A stretch of 64,000 nt of DNA from Linanthus parryae (GCA_023055425.1 JALGPY010000008.1:18759359-18823358), one strand, 5' to 3'. Positions 1 to 12,100 are shown, counted from the first letter of the stretch. The notes: generated by a model not told the origin, from the letters alone. Program-made: numbers and translations.

Positions 1-640
1 GAAAAAAAAACTTTTTGATAAAAAGAATAACAGTAATAAAATTTTAATAGTGATAGAAACAATAATAGTAAGATGAAGAAATGCTATATAATAAAAGAAG
101 GGTAAAAGACACTGACCACCCCTGGGTTTAGGGAAAATTCCACTCCGCTACCCTGGGTTTTGGATAAAGACACTCCGCACCCAGTTAACGGAATATTCCG
201 TGGACAATGACCACCCTTCTGTTAGGTTTCGTTAAAAAGTGAGTGATTGAATTTTTTCGGATCATATTACCCTTGTATACTTTTTTAGATTTTTTTTTGT
301 CTATTGTATTATCAAGAACAACTACAAAAAAAAATATCAACACCACCAAAACCATCTTTCAATTTGAATCCAAAACAACAACACCACCAATAACAAATGA
401 AGAACATCTAATAGGATGAACACCACCGCCGCCACCGCACAACCCATATTGAAACTCAGCAACTTGTTGACTTTCTTGCCCATATTTATCAGCAAGAACA
501 CTAAGATCATTAAGAACATCACCGCCAAAAAATATCAACACCACCAAGAACATATTCCGCTTTGAATTTAAAAATCAAGAACATCAAGAACACACCAATA
601 AAAATTTAAAAACCAAGAACATCAAGAACCATACTATTTT

Positions 641-1015
641 TTTTTTTTTTTTGATAAATTCAAAAGTTATATTTCTTGCTAATTAGCCTTCAAAACATCA
701 GAAGAGGGGAGTACCCATTACAGAGCAGTTCTCAGCAGTTCTCACACTCCATCTGGGAGCTCATCTATAGCTATACTACCATGAACTTTCAAAATTCTAA
801 CTCAGCTAGCTAACTCATGGGATAGGCGATTTTCAATCCTTCTAACAAAATTGATGGATCTGTCCTTCTTTTCTTTTATCCAATTTGGGATAGCCTGGAT
901 GTTAGTTCTTCTGTTCCACAAAGGGGTTCCCTTTGCACTCATTCACTATCACTTTGGCTGTCAGATGCACACCACACATAGAGCCATTTGATTGCAGACC
1001 TTATCTTGATATCTA
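641..1015 (-). mobile_element. 5'-truncated LINE tail (RNase H C-terminus) inside Pack-MULE 1
   Basis: Read on the minus strand, codons near 793-860 give RRIENRLSHELAS followed by a stop, which resembles the end of the RNase H domain in plant L1-type elements (pattern N-x2-H-x-LA). Downstream in that orientation a T run on the plus strand (about 641-652) corresponds to a poly(A) tail. The upstream limit near 1015 is uncertain and no target duplication was found. It could be a nested insertion or part of the captured sequence. Confidence 0.5.
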
Positions 1016-1207
1016 ATCAATAGCTTGGAGTCCACTTTCGCCACAAATCCTGAAGCGACGAATTGGCGACAACAACACTATAACCAGTGGAAATTCGAAA
1101 AAGTAGATCTATACAGCGAAGATGAAGCAAGCACGAAGAACACGGCAAAAAAAATTGTTCACAGTAGCAACAAGTACATAGTAAGCATAAGATTGATAGA
1201 TGATTAC

Positions 1208-1358
1208 CTTCAACGGGAGGGGTGTTTTCGATTTCATATCCGGCACGGCAAGCGTCGCAGTATACGCGGCCTTTGACGATCAGCGGCGTTGCGTGGTGGC
1301 GACCGACGGCGATGGCCGGAAGCAAGCAGAGGGCAAAGAGAAGCTCCAGCCTGGCCAT
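1208..1358 (-). pseudogene. Captured Ole e 1-like (pollen allergen/extensin family) first exon
   Basis: An ATG at 1358 (minus) opens a signal-peptide-like stretch (LELLFALCLLPAIAVG), followed by VKGRVYCDACRAGYE. This matches the start of the Ole e 1 domain, where GRVYCD-x-CR is a hallmark. The reading ends at ...PPVEG next to a good donor site (GAAG|GTAATC at 1208/1207). Only about 50 codons are present; the later cysteines of the family are missing, so this is an exon fragment and not a working gene. It lies between the inverted repeats of Pack-MULE 1, implying capture. Parent genes encode small secreted cell-wall-associated proteins. Confidence 0.7.
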
Positions 1359-1852
1359 TGTTTGTCCCTAGATCTACTTTTTCGAATCTCTACTCAACGT
1401 CTCCTCCCTTCCCTTGCGGCGACGGCGTATCGGACGGTGATGAGAACGTCCAGCATCAAATAATCGAGACACCAGTAGTATGCCATCTTCAAAATCGGGC
1501 TCAGATTTGGAATATCCATGTCTGGGTTCGCAAAGGAGCGGCTGTGTTTTCACTACAAGAGAGGAAGGGAAGAGAGAAAGAGGGGAAAAGAGAGAAGGGA
1601 ATTAGGTTAAAAATGAGGGAGTGGGAGATTAGGGAATTATATATGAGGTAATTTTACAATATTTCAGGGGTAAAATTGTCTTTTGGACCGTACTGTTAGT
1701 TAACTGTTACCTTCCATCCAAAAAAGGTGCGGAGTGTCTTTATCCAAAACCCAGGGTAGCGGAGTGGAATTTTCCCTAAACCCAGGGGTGGTCAGTGTCT
1801 TTTACCCATAAAAGAAACAAAATAAAACAAAAACTTTTTGCTAGAACTAATC

Positions 1853-1908
<56 letters not shown>
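1853..1908. repeat. (AAT)n microsatellite
   Basis: About 18 nearly perfect AAT units directly 3' of Pack-MULE 1, running into GAT-rich sequence. A simple repeat and a likely length-polymorphic marker. Confidence 0.95.
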
Positions 1909-1909
<1 letters not shown>

Positions 1910-2450
1910 GTGATGATGATGTAAATAGAAAACTCTTTTGTAAAAGAAAAATACTTTTATAATTTCACATAACGGTACGGAATATTCGTTAAACTCCAAA
2001 AATACCCCCTAAAAATACCGGGGTATTACAGGAATTATGCTGCTTCACCTGTCTTACCAACTATTGGACAAGAGGGCCATTTTCTGGTAGAGCCAATTAG
2101 CATTTTGGATAGAAAGTTAGTTAACCAAGAATAATCATTTTGAGTCTAGTTTTTTGGTGCAGTGGTTCAATCCTTCCCCATAAGAGACAACCTAGGAGGA
2201 CTACTACAAGCTCAAGGATCAGTTTCCAAATTCAAAGCCTGAGGACACACTTGTTTTGAAAGGGAAGGAACTTGTGAGGATTCATCTCGGTGGACTAAAA
2301 AATAAAAGTGTTGCCAAACTAATGAGATGGACGTGGGAGGAGCACTACCCATTGGACTAGCTTCACAGTTCTAATACTTATAATCGTAGTCGTTTATTTT
2401 GTCTAGTCGCTCCATTTAACAGGTTAAGTGGAACTTATGTGAATCGGGAC
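1909..2450. other. No gene seen; possible retroelement relic
   Basis: AT-rich flank followed by a stretch around 2040-2400 whose plus-strand reading contains short coding-like runs (for example EDTLVLKGKELVRIHLGG) broken by stops. This could be the decayed end of a retroelement polyprotein, but no diagnostic motif survives. Confidence 0.25.
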
Positions 2451-2556
2451 CACGTCAGCCCAGCAGCACGCGCTGATTGGTTCGGGTTGGTCACTAGAAG
2501 CTGACTTGGCACGGACCGTTAGCATGTTTCGTTTATTGCACTTACCTCCCCTCAAC

Positions 2557-2564
2557 TATAAAAT
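2557..2564 (+). promoter_or_regulatory. TATA box of a candidate promoter
   Basis: TATAAAAT sits about 140 bp upstream of an ATG at 2695. It is followed by a pyrimidine-rich leader (2590-2690) typical of plant core promoters with a Y patch. Confidence 0.5.
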
Positions 2565-2589
2565 TTTGAGTTGTAACATCGTTGAATTA

Positions 2590-3259
2590 CGTTGAACTAT
2601 TTCATTTCTTCCCCTCTTCTCCGCAACTTCTTTCCCTCCTCTTCTCTGCAAATCCGATCTCCTTTCTCTTTCCTCCAGATCTAACTCCGGCGGAATGAGC
2701 TCCGACAGACCTCTTACTACGCCGGAGTCCTATCAGAACCAAATCATATCCCCTCCATCAAGGACTAGACCCATCGTCTGATTAGGTCAGTCTCCAATCT
2801 TCTTGTTCTCAAATCTGCTTATTCTATGTTACCTGTGGTATGCATTTATGTTCTGTACATGTGATCTGAAATTCTGAATGGTCAAACCCTATTTTAATGG
2901 TGAATTTTCTGATATATTGACACTTCAATTCTCTCACACTGTATATCATTATAGCTTTGTTGTTCCACTACAAATGGTAAATAACTAAATATCAGTGATC
3001 AAAACCCTAGTTTACAGTTGTTGTATGGACAACAAATTTAAAAGAACCCCCATCAGTAGAATCCCCATTTCTCAACAAATAAAAAATAAGTCTCCCCATT
3101 TCTCACAATTGTCTTCTCGTAGGATTCAGAGGCTAAATCAAGTAACATTAGACTACTTTACACCAGTGGGGAACTTAACGAACATGGAGGTCGTCTCTCT
3201 GTGATTTGAACCATAGCCTACATCTTCTACGCCTCCAAAAATCGAAATCTATGTCAAGG
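2590..3259 (+). other. Candidate spliced transcript, non-coding or decayed gene
   Basis: Downstream of the TATA box the leader runs to an ATG at 2695, which opens only 28 codons (stop at 2779-2781). A donor-like site G|GTCAGT follows at 2786. A second exon-like block lies between an acceptor-like TCGTAG (about 3122) and a strong donor CAAG|GTAAGT near 3259. No long reading frame links them and I recognise no protein, so this is either a non-coding RNA or the first exons of a broken gene. The call rests on promoter and splice signals only. Confidence 0.3.
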
Positions 3260-3891
3260 TAAGTTCAATATTTCGATGAATTGCTCTACCATGTTGGGGT
3301 TTAGCAGCAATCTATGACTATTTTGGATTTTCTTCACAATATTGTATTGCTTTTATAGCATTAACCCACAAAAACTTGAATTAGGGGTTGGTATATTATG
3401 AATTAAAAGTTTTGAAATTTAGGCCTGGTCCATGAAATAGGGAATACTACATTTTTCAAATTCTGCTCTCGATATATTGAATAAATGTTATATTTGAAAT
3501 TCTACAAGAGCTAATAATCGGGTTTAAGAGCTAACAAATATCTTATATAAGTTTAATGGTGTGCATGAGATACAAGTTTTGGGAAAAGCCAGTAGTCAAT
3601 TACGAAGTGTCAGTATCATTGTATCAATATTCAAGACTTTGAGGCCTAGTACTTAATTGCAAAGATTGTGTATCCTATACAGAAGTTTAAAGGTTAATTT
3701 TCTGATGTGTTAGTACTTACTGCTCTTTGTACAAATTCAGTTCCAAGTTTGATTCAATAACGACTAGTCAATAAGCCAGTATGTTATCTTTTTTTAATAG
3801 TTTGATTCTTGGCATTTGATTAACTCTAAGACTTTTACTTAATCGCAGTTATATTGAGGTATTTCATGGCCAATCCTTCTGTTGAGAGTCC
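3260..3891. other. No feature seen
   Basis: AT-rich sequence without a supportable reading frame, inverted repeats or recognised motif. It may be intron-like sequence downstream of the candidate transcript. Confidence 0.5.
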
Positions 3892-4395
3892 GATCTGAGT
3901 AACTCCTCATGAAATGTTGATTCATGCCGACAAGAACTCTACCGGGTATCAGTCGGTCAGAGTGTCCCTGGAAAGTCCTAATATAACTGAATATCTAATC
4001 CCATCTACCACAGTTCAACGGAGTGGTCTCTGAGCTCATAGAGAATTTGATCCATTTGGAAGACAGCCGGGAGTGTTTCTATCATATGACACCCGCACCC
4101 GAGTCCATGTAACGTAGTTTCTATGAGAACAGCGGTTCTGATGCCACCTTTTTCTATTCAAACTATCTTTTCTGCCTTCTCCAACACCTTATTCCATGTT
4201 CTCGCTTCCATGCCAAACCACTGTAATGTCAACTAAAATTTCTTGATATATTGCCTGGATTGGATTTCCTTGGTGCATGGGACCAAAACAGATACGTTCG
4301 ACCTGGCAAAGAACACAAAATTTTCCAAATACACGATTGAAGATGAATTGGAGGGTAAGATTCTTCAAACAGGCGGTGATTTGTCTGAACAAAAG
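3892..4395 (-). pseudogene. Malate synthase exon 3 + intron 2 pseudo-copy
   Basis: This stretch aligns along its length with 10341-10820 in the intact malate synthase gene: most of exon 3 plus the neighbouring part of intron 2. Because intron sequence is included, it arose by DNA duplication and not by reverse transcription. It carries substitutions, indels and a roughly 40-bp insertion near 4080 that breaks the frame, and it lacks the last codons of exon 3. It lies 3' of the gene in the same orientation, as expected for a partial tandem duplication. Confidence 0.85.
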
Positions 4396-5079
4396 AGTCC
4401 CACATCGAGAAATGCTCCAATTTTCTTTTAGATCTTGTCGGCAATGGCAAAATCTAGAGTTTTAGCAAGACCTTCCACTCAGCTTCAATGGCGATTAGTA
4501 GGATTGCTATCGATTTCCCCAGACAGAGGTACTCATACTCATAATCTTCTGACATGTATTTGAAATTTGAAATAGATTGAGTGGAGATTCCATTTTGTGA
4601 AATCTATGATTATTTCCCTCTTTTTTGTGTTTGATTGATCCATGTTGGGAAGTGTGTGAATTCACTGAAATTAAGCTCATTTGTACTCAACTACAAAAGG
4701 CCTGCTTCAATCTTTCTGGTTAAGGCTCTATGCGGCTAACATATGGATTCTGGTGGTGAGCTCATAGTCTGGATATACTGGGATTTGTAGACTTTATGTG
4801 GTTAACCATTTTACCGAAATATAAGCATTCCAATTCCACACACTGAAACCATACTGAAAAAGGGGGAACTAAAGAAATCTGTTCATATAAAAACCTTGAC
4901 ATTGTAGCTCACTATACCATTCAATGAAACTGCCAAATTTTGTTGAAAGATTAGCATATTGATTCCTTGTCTGAAACTATGCTGAAAGGAGGACTTCGTG
5001 GTTGCAACAGCTGATTGCAATCAAGAAGAGTTCCTCTAGGGCACGATCAACTATGCTTTCCTCATTGATGATAGGAACA
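4396..5079. other. No gene seen
   Basis: Intergenic sequence between the malate synthase pseudo-copy and a LINE relic. No convincing coding, repeat or regulatory feature. Confidence 0.5.
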
Positions 5080-5880
5080 TCTTCGTAGGAGTCAGACTCA
5101 ATGCTTAAGTCTTTGCGTCCCCTATTTCAGTTCAGAAACAAGCCTTTAGTTACTGCCTTGGTTTTTGCTTCCAAAGCCGAGTTAGCTCTTGTCTTGCCAG
5201 CTAACCCAACAATCCAGCTTCCAGCCTTCCATGCTTATCTTTGGTCCTGACCCTGCAGCCATCAAGATTCAATTTGAGTGTTCCTGCAAAAGGAAGAGAA
5301 CTTTGAATTAGAATACTAGGGGCTATAAAATTCTTGATCATCCGTGCATGGATGTCCTTTGCATCGGCTGTCATTTTACGACTGATTTGGTAAAGTTCCT
5401 CTTTTCTATTGTTGAAGATCTCAATGTTTCTCGCCTTCCAAAGAAACCATATGAGAGCTGAAAACATAGATTGCCAGGGTATAAAAGTCTCACTCGAACT
5501 GGCTGGCCTAATAATGTGCGGTTTCCTCTCTGCTTCTGGACGTCTTTGGCATAGAATATAAAAAGTGTCTTCACCAGACTTTTTATACGATCACAAGCTG
5601 GAGTTTCGGCTCTTAATCTGTTTGCCTAAAACTTTTTCCTGAGCCACCACCGATCATGGGAAATGCTTTATTCTGGGTTTGCATTTTGTTTTTTCCAGAT
5701 CCTGTCCAGTATACAACTTAGGTCTCCTGAGCGACGAGAAATTAATACATTGATCTTATGCTGGATTTCCCTAACACTGAGAATATTTTTGAGACTGGGG
5801 TATGAATATTACCCTCAACAGTATCAATATTGATAAACTCACTAACTATATTGGTATCCCAGTTGCTATCAGCCCCGAAA
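5080..5880 (-). mobile_element. Degenerate LINE 3' fragment
   Basis: Minus-strand reading gives a tract typical of the zinc-binding RT-tail to RNase H linker of plant L1-type LINEs: ALIWFLWKARNIEIF near 5410-5460 and the start of an RNase H-like segment LKLNLDGC near 5270. Stops and frameshifts interrupt it, and no poly(A) tail or target duplication was resolved. It lies 3' of malate synthase. Confidence 0.6.
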
Positions 5881-6195
5881 AGATCTTTGACCATAAGATC
5901 AGTAATGTGTCGAGGAAGAGTTGCAAAAACGTATCCTTGAAGCTAGCTCATGCAGCTAAAGTTTAAACACTGTTATATAGAAAACCCCAATTACTCGAAT
6001 CATATCTGTGAGAATACTATGAAATCTCTTCTTCTTTATTGCCACAGAATAATTCAAAGGTATCATCAAACACAGCTCCAAAATGGAGCAATTATATTAT
6101 TACAAGTACTGGCTGTTTTCAGTAAAAGGTAGCGATCATCATAAACAGAAAACACAAAACAAACAACAAGAAGAGCCCTTTAAAGAACAATTTTT

Positions 6196-9100
6196 TCAAA
6201 GCCTAGATGCTCCCACAGGTTGATGGACGACGATGTGGTTGTAGGCATCTAAAGTGAGAAAGTCATCCAGGACCGGGGTTGTGCATTGCCTGGTGAATAT
6301 CTTGCAAGCCTCCTTGTACATACCCTTCTTGAACTTCTCTTTACCAACCTCTCTTTCAATCCTTGCCATCTCATCTTCAACCACCCTTCCAAAGAGCTCC
6401 AAGTTCACCTTCACCCCAAGACCATCACCATTCAGCTCCGCGCCATATTTTAGCCACTGCCAGTTCTGAACTCTGCTAATCTCAGCAGTGGCAGCGTCTT
6501 CCATGAGGTTGTAAAGAGGGACTGAACCTGAACCAGTGAGCCACGCAGCCACGTACTGGATTCCCACACGAGTGTTGAGGCGGAGACCTTCCATGGTTCG
6601 GACTCCCCTTGGCATCTGTAAGAGGTCTTCCTCAGTCAAGGCTGAAGCGTCTTCTCGCTTCATGTGGATTTGGTTGGGGGAACTGCCCATCTTGCTGTTG
6701 AAGACTTCCAAAATGGCTGGAATCAACCCTGGATGGGCTGCCCATGTTCCATCATGCCCTGCCATCACCTCTCTCATCTTGTCCTTTCTCACTAGCTCCA
6801 TTGCTGCTTCATTTGCTGCCGCATCATCTCTTATTGGAATTTGTGCTGCCTGTCATATGAATAAAAATGTTAATCATCTTACTTGTAGTAGTCTATTTTA
6901 AACATGCAACCAAGTTTCTAATGCTTTCAGCTTTCAAGGCCCTTTAGGCTACGTTTGGTTTTCTAGTATTAGCAGTATTAGCTGGGATTGGACTAGATTT
7001 TGTCCAGGTATTAAATATTGTGTTTGGTTGTTTTGGATTTATTACAATACCAGTACTAAATATAGTGAAAAGATGGTGTTTAATACCCAAAATTAGTACC
7101 CTCTCACATGAGGGTATGATAGGAATGTATTCCAGCAGACGTACATGTGGCACTCATCCAGTCCACCCAGGCGTTTAGATTAGTTATTAGCCAGTAGGCA
7201 GTTATCTAGCAGTTACCTAGCGGTTACCTAGCAGTTATTTCCTGTGTTTTCCTTAAATATGTTCCCAGGATTATCCAATTCTATGTACTGAATATTTGTC
7301 TAATCATTTGTCTGAGTAATTGGGAGGCTTGTCCACTCCATACGGACAGTTTAATTCTCAGTTTCTATCATTTGGTATCAGAGCCATTCGATCCGAAATG
7401 GTTACTACACGCAATTCCGCTACAGACCCACCAATCCCACCCACCAATACCACGTCAAACCCAATCAACACATCCCCGCCTCCCCAAAACTTTGACCTAA
7501 TCACAGCCCAACTTTCAGCCATAACAAGTCGTCTCGATGCTATTGACGCCTTGAAAGCTGATGTGGCTGCCCTCAAAGCCCAAACAAATGATGGCCAGCA
7601 ACTCGATTCTTTCCGGAGAGCGGCCAGAGGAAAAGCTAAGGAAATCCCTGAGAATTCCCGCCGATCTTTATGGTCGGAAGGGGAAGAAGATAATGCTGAA
7701 AATCCTTGGTGGCCAAAAGTTCCTGCACGGAGCAGGGTTTCAAATAAAGGCCGTTACCGTTACGTTACGGCCGATATTTAACTGAAAAGGTAGTGACCGA
7801 GTCCGATACACCCGATACGGTTCACGTGAATCATATTCACAAGTGACACGGCCGATACGCACCGATATCCTCATGTAACGGCCGATACGCACCGATATCC
7901 TGGCGATACACCCAATACGCTGTATACTCATTATATTAATTTGCTATATAATGAAGTGTACAATGTCTAATTGTCTAAAAACTAGATAGGCATGGCCTAA
8001 ACAACTAGTACATGACTATAAATATATTTGATATACAAAACATTTTCTTAAAAATACTTTTTTGCATCTTTTGACGATTATTTAACATTCACGCGTTCGG
8101 TTCCCGATTCCCGTTACAGTTTCTCCGATACGGACCGATTCCGTTACCCGCGACCGGAACCGATATGTCGGCCGATACCGTTATTTAAAACCATGGCACG
8201 GAGGCCGCATACAAGGATGGAATTTCCAAAATTCGAAGGAGGGGATCCACGAGGCTGGATCCTAAAGGCAGAGAAGTATTTTCGTTACTATCAGACCCCA
8301 GATGAAATGAAAGTTGACATAGCAGCCATGTATCTCGAAGGAGATGCCCTGGATTTATTTTCTTGGCTCAACAATGAGCGCACCCTAGTTTACTGGGAAG
8401 AACTTGTGAAAGCCTTGCAAGAAAACTACGGGCCTGCAGAATTTCAGAATCCAGATGAACACTTGTGCGATATTCGTCAAACAGGGACTGTTCAACAATA
8501 TCGGCAAGAGTTTGCAAAGCGTTCATCAAGGGTGTCAAATTGGCCTGAACACTGCCTTTTAGGCGTGTTCATTAATGGCTTACAAGAGGATCTCAAAGCT
8601 GATGTGCGCATACACAAACCCAGGAGTGTTTACAAAGCCATGAGTCTGGCAATAGAGTTTGAATCCAAATTAAGTCAGACACGGGGAACAAGAGGATCCA
8701 GCCAGTGTCCTAGTGAATTTGGTATTCCAGGTTCTTCAAACCCAGCCAAAAGTCAGGAGTTTTCATCAAACATCCAGCCATCCAACTCCAGTTCTTGGGA
8801 TTCTGAACGACAGAATCGTCGTGCTAAAGGGTTGTGTTTTCGTTGCAACGAAAAATTTGCGCCAGGCCATCGCTGCAAACTAGCATCTTTTTCCCTCATG
8901 GAACTTACAGAAAGTTCACATACGGAGGAGCAAATTGACGACGCTAGCAGAAATAAAGAAACTTCTGCCAACCTTGCAGAGCTTTCTTTCCATGCCATTT
9001 TGGGTAAGCAAAATAGTAATACTATGAAGCTATTAGGCACTCTTGGCGGCCGAGAAGTCATCCTGTTGGTCGATAGCGGGTCAACTCACAATTTTATTTC

Positions 9101-12100
9101 TGATACGTTAGTGGAAAATCTAAAATTGCCGGTACAAGAAGTGGCATAATTTGGAGTCCGGATTGGCAATGGAGATGTGATACGATGTAACCGCTTTTGC
9201 CCCAATATTGGAGTGCAACTCGCAGGATTAACAATTACCGATGATTTTTATCCCTTCTCTATTGGGAGTGCTGATATTATTTTGGGCATCAAATGGCTGG
9301 CGTCCTTGAATACTGTTCAAGCGAATTGGAACAAGATGTTCCTCATATTTAACATGAATGGTCGCCGTTACAAAATACAAGGAGTACCGCAGATGGAGCA
9401 CAAGGAAGAGAAAGTTCCGCCTTGAGGACAAGACGGTTTTCCAGGAGGGGTGTACTGATAGGAATGTATTCCAGCAGACGTACATGTGGCACTCATCCAG
9501 TCCACCCAGGCGTTTAGATTAGTTATTAGCCAGTAGGCAGTTATCTAGCAGTTACCTAGCGGTTACCTAGCAGTTATTTCCTGTGTTTTCCTTAAATATG
9601 TTCCCAGGATTATCCAATTCTATGTACTGAATATTTGTCTAATCATTTGTCTGAGTAATTGGGAGGCTTGTCCACTCCATACGGACAGTTTAATTCTCAG
9701 TTTCTATCAGGGTATTAGCTGTATTTAACTATTTGTAAGTTAATGCTGAATTAATGCTGCAGGAAACCAAACACATTATTAATTATTGTTTAGCTAATCC
9801 AATTTAATCATATCCGGAAAATTTAATCCAGTCCAGTCCAATCCGACTAATCCGGAAAACAAAACGTGGCATGAGTTACTGACTTCAGTATCCTAGCATA
9901 GGTTGTGGTTTAAATCAATCATGTTATAGATTCGAGGGTTTTGCTATGTCTCCGAGTAATAACATTCAATTACAGTGGCTTTTTACTGCAGTGAACTTGT
10001 ACCAAAACTGGAGTCTTGAGCATGTTTCTTCCTGTTTTGACTTCTCATTGTGATGGCGTATTTGTCTTGATCTCTCAATGGGCCAATTTGACCAAAAGTT
10101 AGCATGATTCCGTCTGTTTGACTTATGATTGTTATGAGTAGAATAGTAGATATGGTGATCAGAACTTGAAATAGCATTCTATCTTCTGGTGATTGGTGGT
10201 GATTAAACTTATTTTCTCCTATAGTATACTAAATGTGGTCAAATATGGCCGTAAATCACACGAATGTATAAACAATTAAAGAAAGCGTACCATTCCTCCC
10301 ATTGCGTGAACACCACGCTTGTGGCAAGTCCTGATGAGGAGATCTGAGTAACTCCTCATGAAATGTTGATTCATGCCGACAAGAACTCTGTCGGGTAGTA
10401 GTCGGTCAGAGTGTCCCTGGAAAGTCTTAATATAACTGAATATGTAATCCCATCTACCACAGTTGAGACCAGCAGAGTGATCCCTGAGCTCATAGAGAAT
10501 TTCATCCATTTGGAAGGCTGCCGGGAGTGTTTCAATGAGAACAGTGGCTCTGATGCTACCTTTCTCTATTCCAACCATCTTCTCCGCCTTCTCAAACACA
10601 TTGTTCCATATTCTCGCTTCCCTGCCATACCACTGTGATGTCAACTAAAATTTCTTGAACTGTATTGCATGAAACATGGATTTTCTTGATGCATGGGATG
10701 AAAGAAGAAACAGATACATGCTACCCGGCAAAGAACACAAAAGTTTCAAAATCCACACACAGAGAATTTAGAGCTTGTTTGGGTGAGATTCTTAAAAAAG
10801 CTAGTGATTTTTCTTGGTAGTATATCTCAAATGCTTTTCTTCTGTTTACCGCGTGGAAAAACATTTAGAGCATAATCCGTGTTTGGGTGCGGAATAAATT
10901 ACGGGATAAAATTGTGGCCCCTTATCCCCCATCCAATTTTACCTTCATTTCCCTTCAATACAAGGTAGGATAAAAATTGAGTTGATTTTGTTTACAAAAA
11001 TGCCCTCATCAACCTAATCAAATTACAAGCTGTAAATACCCAACCACTATTTAGTAAACATAATTATTAGTACAAGAAAAAATATAACTTGATGTATAAT
11101 AACAGTTAAACATATAGTTTTGTTAGTGAAGTATAACAAATAATGTTTAGAAGACAAACAGTTGAGGATCCAAATGCAGGACAGTTTGGTCATTTTCACA
11201 CTAACCCTTTTTCATATCCTGCTCTAATCACACTCTCATAACCAAAAATTACATCCTGCCTTATCCCAAACTCCCAGTACAATCGTATCCTACCTCATAT
11301 CCCAATATATCTATTCCCCATGATTTTTATCCCTTAACCTAACGAGGACTTACGGTAAATTTCTTTGTATATTGACTGAAACATATGATCGTATGTGCTC
11401 TTAAAGACATAGAACCATGATTTGTTACCTTGAGTGCTCCATCTTAGGGAGATAGAAGAAAGGTCCGAATCCAGCACCTTGAGTCTTGCGGAAAGCTGCA
11501 TAGTTGTGGTAGAAGTATAGCCCAAAGTCTACAAGGCAACCAGTTGCAGGCTCACCGTCGATGAATATGTGAGCCTCAGGAAGGTGCCATCCTCTTGGGC
11601 GGACAAAAAGCTTTGCAGTCTGGTTGTTTAGCTTGTAAACTCTGTTCCTGGCTTTGTCATTGAAGCTTATGGTTCCATCCACTGCATCCTTCAGGTTGAC
11701 TTGTCCCTTCATAAGGTTTTCCCAACTTGGCGACAGCGCATCTTCGAAGTCGGTCTATGATCAACGAGAAGAAAATGATTAGTCTTCTTTCTGATCCGAG
11801 ATTTAAAATGGATTATGCCAGTCTTTTTTTGGTTCTACTGCTAATACTTAAATGTATTAGTTCCCATATGAAATCGCTGATCTGTGAATTCGTGCTTGCC
11901 TGGGTTCTGGTTTCATTATTAAACATATATTTCATCTGATATTTTGTGCTTAGTTGACTCCAGGGGCGGAGGGAGGATTTCAAATAGGGTAGGGTCTTTT
12001 TGTAGTTTTAAGAAGGGGTAGGGCATATTCGTAGTTTTACGTAGGGCAAAGTTGTATATTTTCCTAAATATTAGGTATATAAGTGTAGTTTTCTGCAACA

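Larger units (their letters stand above)
100..1807. mobile_element. Pack-MULE 1 (non-autonomous Mutator-like element)
   Basis: Long terminal inverted repeats of about 80 bp: the left end begins GGGTAAAAGACACTGACC at 100 and the right end is its reverse complement, closing at 1807. A perfect 9-bp target duplication ATAAAAGAA flanks it (91-99 and 1808-1816), the length expected for Mutator-like elements. There is no transposase. The interior carries an Ole e 1-like exon on the minus strand and a LINE tail, which fits a Pack-MULE. The element at 22273-23811 has the same ends in opposite orientation. Confidence 0.9.
7117..9709 (+). mobile_element. Young gag-protease-only LTR retrotransposon (TR-GAG-like)
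   Basis: Two 254-bp LTRs (7117-7370 and 9456-9709) appear identical by eye, start TGATAGGAATG and end TTTCTATCA. The insertion is flanked by a 5-bp duplication GGGTA (7112-7116 and 9710-9714). A primer-binding site follows the left LTR and a purine-rich tract (AGGAGGGG) precedes the right one. The interior encodes only gag and an aspartic protease; reverse transcriptase, RNase H and integrase are absent, so movement would need a helper. Gag and zinc-knuckle type suggest Ty3/gypsy ancestry. It sits inside a MITE and carries a hAT MITE. Confidence 0.93.
6947..9870. mobile_element. MITE in malate synthase intron 3, split by an LTR retrotransposon
   Basis: The ends are inverted and similar: GGCTACGTTTGGTTTTC at 6947 and, on the other strand, GCCACGTTTTGTTTTCC ending at 9870. 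Subterminal stretches (GATTGGACT-like) also match. Without the nested retrotransposon it would be about 330 bp. Such ends suggest a PIF/Harbinger- or hAT-type MITE, but no clean target duplication was found, so the family is unassigned. Confidence 0.6.

Noticed and set aside
1025..1276. Plus-strand open frame in Pack-MULE 1
   Set aside because: Antisense of the Ole e 1-like exon, with no domain of its own.
7740..7931. Minus-strand frame with [14 protein letters not shown] repeats
   Set aside because: Chance translation of the CCGATAC direct repeats in the hAT MITE.
7733..8195. Regularly spaced short repeats resembling a CRISPR array
   Set aside because: Repeats are irregular, with no unique spacers, inside a plant MITE.
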